8,725 nt of DNA from Clostridiales bacterium (GTDB taxonomy: Bacteria; Bacillota; Clostridia; Lachnospirales; WQUN01). Numbering within the stretch: the first letter of the stretch is position 1; each line of letters opens with the position of its first letter. The notes below the pieces were generated by a model. The model ran no database searches. It saw only the letters and a program-made list of their open reading frames with translations, and had not been told where the DNA came from. The position numbers were made by a program, and so were the translations under genes. The DNA lies in NCBI GenBank assembly GCA_031289625.1, contig JAITPB010000107.1, positions 1 through 8,725 of the forward strand, written 5' to 3'. Shown piece by piece: positions 1 to 5,169 of this stretch.

Positions 1-29
1 AAAATAGACGTATCTACTGATTACATGCT

Positions 30-76
30 AAAGATCGTGGAATTATTTTTTTAATTATTACGCTGATCTTTTTTTT
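30..76 (+). terminator. Possible intrinsic terminator at left edge
   Basis: AAAGATC (30-36) is the exact reverse complement of GATCTTT (65-71). An inner AATTA/TAATT pairing lies at 41-45 and 52-56, and eight T residues follow at 69-76. The form fits a rho-independent terminator for a plus-strand gene lying left of the window. The middle of the stem is poorly paired, so the call is tentative. Confidence 0.35.
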
Positions 77-141
77 GTATGCGCTTTTTACATGCCAAAA
101 GTTTTCACTGTCCAGCATAATATAGCAGGATTGGATATAGC

Positions 142-173
142 AGTGGTAAGTAAAGTAGAAATTATTTACCACT
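142..173 (+). repeat. 32-base hairpin repeat, copy 1
   Basis: AGTGGTAAGTAA (142-153) pairs with TTATTTACCACT (162-173) around an 8-base loop, with one G-U pair in 12. The same 32-base sequence, with about 6 differences, occurs in inverted orientation at 310-341. Each copy is itself an imperfect palindrome. No coding function is visible. It could be the end of a small non-autonomous element, a REP-like repeat or a protein-binding site. Confidence 0.5.
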
Positions 174-190
174 CAGGATGGCTAAAACGA

Positions 191-219
191 TTGACAAAAA
201 ATATCCAGTGGGTTAAAAT
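191..219 (+). promoter_or_regulatory. Sigma-A type promoter without a clear gene
   Basis: TTGACA at 191-196 and TAAAAT at 214-219 are separated by 17 bases, which is very close to the housekeeping consensus. Transcription would start near 226 and run rightward. No convincing plus-strand protein follows before the terminator at 626-660. The promoter may serve a non-coding transcript or be a relic of a decayed gene. Confidence 0.5.
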
Positions 220-309
220 ATTATCAGATAGAAAATAATAAATGATTTTAAATTTTGGTGCAGCTTCAGCATTTAGAGCAGAGTCTGCGCAGCTCACTGG
301 ACAAAATTG

Positions 310-341
310 AGTGGTAAGAAACCTCTACATTACTTATCACT
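310..341 (-). repeat. 32-base hairpin repeat, copy 2 (inverted)
   Basis: AGTGGTAAG (310-318) can pair with CTTATCACT (333-341) with one G-U pair. Read on the minus strand, the 32 bases match copy 1 at 142-173 in about 26 positions. The two copies enclose about 136 bases, including the promoter at 191-219. Confidence 0.5.
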
Positions 342-370
342 ATTTTGACATGACTTTTCACGCGCCCATT

Positions 371-610
371 CTATACTCGCGAACGATTAAATTTGCCAAT
401 GGGCATAAAATCAGGCTTTTTAGGTATTGTGACGCGGGCATTCGGGACATCGGCTGCAATCAAGACCAGGTTCAATATTCTTTTTACGAGTGTCTCGTAC
501 ATCAGAAGCCGCGGAAAATGCATGATTTTTTCGATTATTTGGCTGGCATCCAGATGGAATGCCGAATCTGTGCTGCTTTCTGTTATCTCGATATTCTCTG
601 TTCGTTCCAC
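371..610 (-). pseudogene. Possible fragment of IS630-type transposase
   Basis: A minus-strand frame of 79 codons begins at a GTG (608-610) and ends at TAG (371-373). The N-terminal ~55 residues look protein-like. A helical stretch (residues ~22-55, with ETLVKRILNLVLIAADVPN near its end) resembles, from memory, the N-terminal helix-turn-helix region of clostridial IS630-family transposases, which are several hundred residues long. The expected second recognition helix is missing: the residues after NARVT are rich in K, P and F and do not continue the motif. After the TAG the same frame stays open for 34 more codons to TGA at 266-268. I read this as a decayed or truncated mobile-element gene. 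It could instead be a small unrelated protein or a chance frame, and no good ribosome binding site is seen. Confidence 0.35.
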
Positions 611-625
611 TGTGCGATCAGATCC

Positions 626-660
626 TTATAAAAGCCATCCGAGCTGGGTGGCTTTTATGA
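626..660. terminator. Bidirectional hairpin terminator
   Basis: AAAAGCCATCC (630-640) pairs with GGGTGGCTTTT (646-656) around loop GAGCT, with one G-U pair. The stem extends through 626-629 and 657-660 to about 15 pairs. A T-rich tract is present on both sides, so it could end transcripts from either direction. It separates the AT-rich, possibly mobile-element-derived region on its left from the ABC-F gene's promoter on its right. Confidence 0.75.
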
Positions 661-676
661 GTTTTTAGAATTTTTA

Positions 677-711
677 TTCAAGATTGCTTCAAGAATGAGG
701 ATCCTCTTCTT
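677..711. promoter_or_regulatory. Repeat and palindrome upstream of ABC-F promoter
   Basis: TTCAAGA occurs at 677-683 and again at 688-694, a 7-base direct repeat with an 11-base period. It runs into an imperfect palindrome at 691-711 (AAGAA and TTCTT arms around GAGGATCCTC). Both lie just upstream of the -35 element at 725. They could be a regulator-binding site for the ABC-F promoter, but short AT-rich repeats also arise by chance. Confidence 0.25.
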
Positions 712-724
712 GGTGACTTAATCG

Positions 725-754
725 TTGGCAAATGTTCTCGTTCATGAGTATAAT
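725..754 (+). promoter_or_regulatory. Promoter of the ABC-F gene
   Basis: TTGGCA (725-730) and TATAAT (749-754) are spaced by 18 bases, giving a good sigma-A promoter. The predicted start near 761 leaves a 5' leader of about 60 bases before the ABC-F start codon. No attenuator hairpin is seen in that leader. Confidence 0.65.
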
Positions 755-785
755 CCAAAAATACGCTGGAAAAAAAACAAGATAT

Positions 786-827
786 ATGATACAGTTTTTT
801 GAACGAATGACACGGAGGAAAGCATGA
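786..827 (+). CDS. Possible leader peptide of ABC-F gene
   Basis: A 13-codon frame, MIQFFERMTRRKA, starts at ATG 786 and ends with TGA 825-827, which overlaps the ABC-F ATG (824-826) as ATGA. The ABC-F Shine-Dalgarno GGAGG (814-818) lies inside the leader's CGG AGG arginine codons, so a ribosome on the leader would cover it. Several ABC-F resistance genes are known to be controlled through short leader ORFs, which makes the arrangement worth noting. The leader's own ribosome binding site is poor (GGAAA at 768-772, 13 bases upstream). It may be untranslated or a chance frame. Confidence 0.3.
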   Translation: MIQFFERMTRRKA

Positions 828-2383
828 TTCAAATCAGGAACCTGAGCGTTGCGCTGCGAAAAGATTTGCGCGTTGTTATAGAGGATTTCAGCCTTGTATT
901 GAACGATGGCGATAAAGCTGTGATTATCGGGGAAGAGGGCAACGGCAAGTCTACGCTGCTGAAAGCGATTTATGACGCGAAGGCGATCGCGGGTTATGCG
1001 GATGTTGAGGGCGAAATTTTGACATTTGGCGCCAAAATAGGATTTCTCCGGCAGGAATTGAACGATGCGGATAAACGCGCGGGCGTAGGCGCGTACTGCG
1101 CGGCCATAGACGGGTTTTGGGATTTACCGCCTGGGGAACTCACGAAAATCGCGCGGGCGCTTAGACTGGACAGCGGCTTGTTTTTTTCAGAGCAGACGGT
1201 GGGGACGCTGTCTGGCGGAGAGCGCGTCAAGCTCCAAATCGCGCGGCTGCTGATTGAAAAGCCCGGCCTTTATCTGCTCGACGAGCCTTCTAACGACATT
1301 GATCTGGAAACGCTGGCCTGGCTGGAAAAATTTATCCGTAACAGCCTCATTCCCGTTCTGTTCGTTTCCCACGACGAGACGCTGATAGAGAATACGGCGA
1401 ACATGGTACTGCACATCGAACTGGTTCGCAGGAAAACACATCCGCGTATCACAGTGGCGCGGCTTACGTACCGCGATTATATCGAGCGGCGGGCATCGGG
1501 GCTGGCGCGTCAGACACAGCGCGCCCGGAACGAAAAAGACGAATACGATACAAAAATGGATCGGTTTCGGCAGATTCAGCAGCAGGTGCATCATGACCAG
1601 GCTTCCGTATCGCGGCAAGATCCGCATGGCGGGCAGCTTCTCAAAAAGAAAATGCGCGCCGTAAAATCCATGGAGCGCCGGTTTGACAAGGAACATGAGA
1701 GCATGACGCGCCTGCCTGACGTAGAAGACGCGATTTTTTTGAAGTTTGGCCCGGGAAGCGTCATGCCAAACGGCAAAACAGTCTTGGATTTTGCGCTGGA
1801 TAAACTGGAACATGACGGCGTGTTATTGGCGCGGAACATCCATCTTCGTGTGACAGGCGCGGAAAAAGTTTGTATCATCGGCAGAAACGGCGCTGGCAAG
1901 ACGAGCCTTCTGCGGTTGATTGCTGCGCAGCTGCTAACGCGGAAGGATATCCGCGCGGCATATATGCCGCAAAATTATGAGGAGATGCTGGACTTTGCCA
2001 AAACGCCTGTGGAATTTCTCGCGCCTTCCGGCCAGAAGGCGGACGTGACCAAAGCGATGACGTATTTAGGCAGCGTGAAGTATACGGCTGACGAGATGAG
2101 CCATACCATCGATGAACTTTCAGGCGGGCAGAAGGGAAAACTGTTTTTGTTGAAAATGATTTTGGACGGTGCCGACGTACTCATTCTCGACGAACCGACG
2201 CGGAATTTTTCGCCGCTTTCAAACCCCGTACTGCGCGGCGTCTTAAAAGATTTTGGCGGCGCGGTAATCAGCGTGTCGCATGACAGAAAATTTATCGCGG
2301 AAGTGTGTTCGGCTGTGTACACGCTGACGGAAACAGGATTGGAATTAGACAAAAATCAAAACGCCGCCGCGAAAAGTTTATAA
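824..2383 (+). CDS. ABC-F ATPase, ribosome-protection type
   Basis: This is a soluble 519-residue protein with two ABC ATPase domains in one chain and no membrane segments, the hallmark of ABC-F proteins that act on the ribosome rather than in transport. Domain 1 shows Walker A GEEGNGKST (36-44), signature LSGGE (129-133), Walker B with LLDEP (151-155, catalytic E154) and H-loop SHD (182-184). Domain 2 shows GRNGAGKT (353-360), LSGGQ (432-436), LILDEP (453-458, E457) and SHD (485-487). Between them a charged linker (~205-315), rich in K and R, would reach into the ribosome's P-site region. After the second Walker B the usual NHLD is replaced by RNFSPLSNP. Start: ATG 824 has GGAGG at 814-818 with a 5-base gap. 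Length and layout fit antibiotic-protection members such as the Vga/Lsa/Msr/CplR types, but the substrate class cannot be told from sequence. Other ABC-F housekeeping roles are possible. Confidence 0.88.
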   Translation: MIQIRNLSVALRKDLRVVIEDFSLVLNDGDKAVIIGEEGNGKSTLLKAIYDAKAIAGYADVEGEILTFGAKIGFLRQELNDADKRAGVGAYCAAIDGFWDLPPGELTKIARALRLDSGLFFSEQTVGTLSGGERVKLQIARLLIEKPGLYLLDEPSNDIDLETLAWLEKFIRNSLIPVLFVSHDETLIENTANMVLHIELVRRKTHPRITVARLTYRDYIERRASGLARQTQRARNEKDEYDTKMDRFRQIQQQVHHDQASVSRQDPHGGQLLKKKMRAVKSMERRFDKEHESMTRLPDVEDAIFLKFGPGSVMPNGKTVLDFALDKLEHDGVLLARNIHLRVTGAEKVCIIGRNGAGKTSLLRLIAAQLLTRKDIRAAYMPQNYEEMLDFAKTPVEFLAPSGQKADVTKAMTYLGSVKYTADEMSHTIDELSGGQKGKLFLLKMILDGADVLILDEPTRNFSPLSNPVLRGVLKDFGGAVISVSHDRKFIAEVCSAVYTLTETGLELDKNQNAAAKSL

Positions 2384-2419
2384 TTTGTTTATAATTTGGT
2401 AAAGATTTATTTATCGCTT
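2376..2419. promoter_or_regulatory. Tandem 11-base repeats, candidate operator
   Basis: GTTTATAATTT is repeated exactly at 2376-2386 and 2387-2397, followed by two degenerate units at 2398-2408 and 2409-2419 (each 7 of 11 matching). The array starts inside the last codons of the ABC-F gene and ends just before the -10 at 2426. Tandem sites with about one helical turn of spacing are typical for OmpR/PhoB-family response regulators, and such a regulator is encoded at 6261-6977. That the regulator binds here is inference. Confidence 0.45.
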
Positions 2420-2425
2420 TTCCCG

Positions 2426-2431
2426 TATAAT
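2426..2431 (+). promoter_or_regulatory. -10 element of secreted-protein gene
   Basis: A perfect TATAAT lies 32 bases before the start codon at 2463. No good -35 is found at 16-18 bases upstream (AGATTT at 2403-2408 is poor). A strong -10 with a weak -35 overlapping the 11-base repeats fits a promoter that needs an activator. Confidence 0.55.
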
Positions 2432-2462
2432 AAATTTAAATCAAATCTAGGGGGTTAAGTGT

Positions 2463-3560
2463 ATGAAAAAATCCGCCCGAAAAATGTTTATTACCTCCGC
2501 GGCGGCGGCGGTATCGGCGGTTGTGCTGGCGGGAACCGCATTTGCGGCGGCCAGCAATGTGTCTGGCTATGAGGCGTTAAAGCAAAGCGTTTTTACCGCA
2601 ATCGATTTTTCCAATAATGCCACCGTCTCTGTGAACGCCGAGCTGTTCGCGGACGGCGAGCAAGTTGTTTCGGTACACCAGTTCTCACAGACAAATAAGG
2701 AACAGAACGCTTCTTACAGCGAGACTTCACAATTCATTGTGGGCGCTGACGAGATGTGGGAGGAGAGTGCGCGAGTCGATGGATACCATTACATGGCGTA
2801 TTCCGCCAGTCCAGATACGTATTACCGGTTTGCCATCACGCCGGCCTTTGACCAAGACAGCAGACCCAACTGGTTGATAACAGACAACCAGAGAAAGCTG
2901 CTCGGCATTATCATGGATCTTTTTGTGGGCGATTTGAAAAATTATTTCGTTACGGAAGGCAATGTGATTTCCATCTCGCTTTCTAAAAATCAAATTCCAG
3001 AATTGGCGCAGAGCTTTTTCGCGGTTGTCGCGGAACAAGCAGCCAGCGAGGGATGGGCCAGCCACACCTCAGAAGACAGCTGGGAGAGCATTTGCGCGCA
3101 ATATCTTTTCAATCCCGAGGTGAATTCCGGCGCTTTGACCGCGACGCTTACCGACGACGGGTATCCCGCCGGTATTGAGGCGCGCGTGGAATTTTCCGGC
3201 AGCGACGAAAACGGCGCGGCGCATAACGCCAGCTTGATCCTGAAAGCGGCGATCACCGACGTTGGATCCACTCTGGTCAATTCCTATGATCCCAAAGGGA
3301 AAACCTTAGAAGAGCCTGCCGCAATGGAGATCCTTTTTGATCTTCCACAGACGGCTCCGTCCGAATCTTCTGAAGCAGACACGGTTACGATAGAAGTGTC
3401 TGAAAACGAAGTTACGGTACAAGCGCCTGAAAACGAAGGCTCTGCGGACGAAACGACAGACACAGTTTCCGAAAACACGGTGGAAAATCAGCCGGCTGCC
3501 GATCCAGCGCTTGACGCGGAGCCGAAAGCCATTTCCGAGCCCGGCGAACCGGCGGCCTGA
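2463..3560 (+). CDS. Secreted protein of unknown family, acidic tail
   Basis: The 365-residue product begins with a clear Sec signal peptide: basic MKKSARK, a hydrophobic core (~9-24) and an AxA cleavage site around residues 26-28. There is no lipobox cysteine, no LPXTG and no C-terminal membrane segment, so the mature protein should be released or held non-covalently. Residues ~30-295 have a mixed, probably beta-rich composition with many aromatic residues. Residues ~300-365 form a low-complexity acidic tail rich in E, S, T, P and A with recurring VSEN/PENE units. I do not recognise the family. AGGGGG at 2449-2454, 8 bases upstream, supports the start. It lies between the ABC-F gene and the transporter/two-component cluster and may be under that system's control through the 11-base repeats. 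A role as a ligand-binding or sacrificial extracellular partner is possible but unproven. Confidence 0.8.
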   Translation: MKKSARKMFITSAAAAVSAVVLAGTAFAAASNVSGYEALKQSVFTAIDFSNNATVSVNAELFADGEQVVSVHQFSQTNKEQNASYSETSQFIVGADEMWEESARVDGYHYMAYSASPDTYYRFAITPAFDQDSRPNWLITDNQRKLLGIIMDLFVGDLKNYFVTEGNVISISLSKNQIPELAQSFFAVVAEQAASEGWASHTSEDSWESICAQYLFNPEVNSGALTATLTDDGYPAGIEARVEFSGSDENGAAHNASLILKAAITDVGSTLVNSYDPKGKTLEEPAAMEILFDLPQTAPSESSEADTVTIEVSENEVTVQAPENEGSADETTDTVSENTVENQPAADPALDAEPKAISEPGEPAA

Positions 3561-3586
3561 TCGGGGCCTGGCACCAAACAAAACGC

Positions 3587-3610
3587 GGGGGACGCTGTTG
3601 GCGTCCCTTT
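3587..3610 (+). terminator. Short hairpin, possible weak terminator
   Basis: GGGACGC (3589-3595) pairs perfectly with GCGTCCC (3601-3607) around a 5-base loop and is followed by only three T residues. It sits between the secreted-protein gene and the transporter operon. The stem is stable but the T tract is short, so partial read-through into the transporter genes is likely. No clear promoter is seen between it and 3646. Confidence 0.5.
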
Positions 3611-3645
3611 CGGCTGTATGACAAAAGTTGGATTGGGTGAACGCT

Positions 3646-4428
3646 ATGGAACCGGATGTGTTGGCAGTAACGCATTTACATAAAAAATACCGGAATGGCC
3701 GGGGCATTGAAGACGTTAGTTTTTCGATCCGGCGCGGGGATATTTTCGGGCTCTTGGGTGCGAACGGCGCGGGTAAGACGACGACCATGAAAATCATCAC
3801 CGGGCTGATTACCCGGTACGGCGGGGAGGTACGCGTGGGCAGCGCGCTTCTCACGGAGGATTTTGCCCGGGCCTTGCGGCGGATGGGAAGCCTTGTGGAA
3901 GCGCCTGCTTTTTATGGTTACATGTCCGCCGAAAAAAATTTGCGGATGGCCGCGGCGTATTATGGGGGCGCGAATGCGCAAATCGACGAAAAATTGCAGC
4001 TGGTAAAGCTCTATCCGTACCGGAAAGATAAAGCCGCGAAATTTTCCCTGGGCATGAAACAGAGGCTGGGCCTCGCGCTCGCCATGATGGGCAATCCGGA
4101 CATTTACGTTTTGGATGAGCCGGCCAACGGAATGGACATTGAAGGGATCGTCGAGATCCGCAATATTATTTTGACCATGGCACAGGCTCAGAGCGCCTCT
4201 TTTTTGGTGTCCAGCCATCTGGCGGCGGAACTGCAAAAAACATGCAACCGCGTTGGCGTCATACACGGCGGCGTCTTACAGGAGACCGCGGAAATGGACT
4301 GGATTCTGGAAAATTATCCTTCGCTGGAAGATTATTATCTGCGCGTCATAGGCGGTGGCCTAGGCAATGGCCTAGGCGATGGCCTAGGCGGCGGCCAGGG
4401 GAACGGAAAGGCGGGAAGCGTGGAATGA
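3646..4428 (+). CDS. BcrA/LanF-like ABC transporter ATPase
   Basis: This 260-residue ATP-binding subunit would power export or removal of a peptide antibiotic with the permease encoded next. Walker A GANGAGKT is at 38-45, a signature-like SLGMKQR at 134-140, Walker B YVLDEP at 154-159 and the H-loop histidine at 191. In place of the usual Q-loop glutamine there is glutamate (LVEAPAFY, E85). This 'E-loop' is known from lantibiotic-immunity and BcrA-type ATPases and is the best argument for the subfamily. The tail (236-254) is an unusual glycine repeat of GLGN/GLGD/GLGG units encoded by tandem 12-base DNA repeats. I chose ATG 3646, with GGGTGA 5 bases upstream, over an in-frame TTG at 3628 that has no ribosome binding site. 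The stop codon overlaps the permease ATG (ATGA). Confidence 0.88.
   Translation: MEPDVLAVTHLHKKYRNGRGIEDVSFSIRRGDIFGLLGANGAGKTTTMKIITGLITRYGGEVRVGSALLTEDFARALRRMGSLVEAPAFYGYMSAEKNLRMAAAYYGGANAQIDEKLQLVKLYPYRKDKAAKFSLGMKQRLGLALAMMGNPDIYVLDEPANGMDIEGIVEIRNIILTMAQAQSASFLVSSHLAAELQKTCNRVGVIHGGVLQETAEMDWILENYPSLEDYYLRVIGGGLGNGLGDGLGGGQGNGKAGSVE
4357..4392 (+). repeat. Three tandem 12-base repeats in ATPase tail
   Basis: GGCCTAGGCAAT, GGCCTAGGCGAT and GGCCTAGGCGGC follow one another at 4357-4368, 4369-4380 and 4381-4392, and a further GGCC follows. Each unit encodes Gly-Leu-Gly-Asn/Asp/Gly. Because the unit is four codons, gain or loss of a copy would keep the reading frame and only change tail length. 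The third unit ends 32 bases before the permease start codon. Confidence 0.85.
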
Positions 4429-5162
4429 GCCTGTTCTTACGATCCACAAAAGTCGAACTGGTTAAAATTCTGATTCGCGTAAAATATTATGTGCTGCTTC
4501 TCATTGAACTGCTGATTACGGCTACCGTTGTGCTTTTTACCAGCGCTAACGGGTTTGCCGTGTTCGGCCTCCATATGGATCTGCCAGCCATTCCGTACGC
4601 TGTGTTAAATTCACTGACAGTCTTTGTTCTGCCGCTGATTATCTTTATGGTGTGCGCCGATCTATTTACCAACGAGATAGAGACCGGAATGCTGAAAGCC
4701 GTACTCCTGCGGCCCATCGGACGCTTTATGATATTCGCGTCGAAAATCACGGCGGTGACGCTGTATGTATTTTTACATTTGATGGCGGTCTGCGCGCTCA
4801 TTCTGGCGCTCAAACTGATGCTGGGCAGCCCCGCCGATCTGCCTACGCTTCCGGCGGCCTTCGCCCTGTCCATTTTTCCCATGATCGCTTTTGTGTCTTT
4901 TTCTACGCTGATATGCCTTTTGGTGAGCAATTCCTCGCTGGCCATGTTTGTGTCCATGATCCTGTACTTTATCATGCAAGGCGTCACGCTGGCGTCCGCG
5001 CCGGTGGGCGCTGTGTTTTTCACGTCTCATCTGAATGTCTACCGAATGATCCTGTCACCCCAATATCAATCCGCTTTGCCCAATACGCTGCTGTTGATTT
5101 TGTCCACCATTGTACTGACTTCGGCGGCTGGGTTTTGGCTGTTTGACCGTCAGGAGCTTTGA
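4425..5162 (+). CDS. BcrB/LanE-like ABC-2 permease
   Basis: This 245-residue integral membrane protein has about six hydrophobic segments (roughly 21-40, 57-79, 103-134, 143-166, 171-192 and 219-240). Between segments 2 and 3 lies a charged stretch with NEIETGMLKAVLLRPIGR (83-100), the cytoplasmic coupling motif typical of ABC-2 permeases of the bacitracin/lantibiotic-protection group. Its partner is the ATPase upstream, with which it shares an ATGA overlap. The start at ATG 4425 is supported by that overlap and by GGGAAG 6 bases upstream. The same frame is open back to 4242, but that extension only reads the ATPase gene out of frame and is basic and unnatural. Only one permease gene is present, so the transporter would be a homodimeric-permease BcrAB type rather than a LanFEG type with two permeases. 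Confidence 0.87.
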   Translation: MSLFLRSTKVELVKILIRVKYYVLLLIELLITATVVLFTSANGFAVFGLHMDLPAIPYAVLNSLTVFVLPLIIFMVCADLFTNEIETGMLKAVLLRPIGRFMIFASKITAVTLYVFLHLMAVCALILALKLMLGSPADLPTLPAAFALSIFPMIAFVSFSTLICLLVSNSSLAMFVSMILYFIMQGVTLASAPVGAVFFTSHLNVYRMILSPQYQSALPNTLLLILSTIVLTSAAGFWLFDRQEL

Positions 5163-5169
5163 CCGCTCT

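Noticed and set aside
1..54. Open frame at the left edge ending in TAA at 52-54, possible C-terminus of an upstream gene
   Set aside because: Only 17 codons are visible, with no recognisable motif, in AT-rich DNA. The possible terminator at 30-76 overlaps it. Too little to call.
345..377. TTGACA (345-350) with TATACT (372-377) as a promoter
   Set aside because: The 21-base spacing is too long for a sigma-A promoter, and no gene follows.
311..668. Two plus-strand frames (311-631 and 393-668) opposite the transposase-like fragment
   Set aside because: Composition is unnatural (rich in C, F, H, Y and S in scattered fashion), there is no RBS, and the opposite strand gives a far more protein-like sequence.
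1187..1813. A 208-codon minus-strand frame inside the ABC-F gene
   Set aside because: It is the antisense shadow of a well-supported gene with intact ATPase motifs, and has no recognisable domain or RBS.
3628..3645. TTG start for the BcrA-like ATPase
   Set aside because: No ribosome binding site upstream, and six extra residues without family support. ATG 3646 has GGGTGA at a 5-base distance.
3306..3854. A 182-codon minus-strand frame across the secreted-protein/ATPase boundary
   Set aside because: Arginine/phenylalanine-rich shadow of the acidic tail and of the Walker A region of the ATPase. It spans a gene boundary and a hairpin, which a real gene would not be expected to do here.
4242..4424. 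N-terminal extension of the permease frame back to 4242
   Set aside because: It overlaps the ATPase gene out of frame and yields a strongly basic, tryptophan/arginine-rich stretch with no family resemblance. ATG 4425 has an RBS and the ATGA overlap.
5143..5169. TTG start for the histidine kinase
   Set aside because: It lies inside the permease gene and adds nine residues before the basic/hydrophobic N-terminus. ATG 5170 is preceded by AGGAG.
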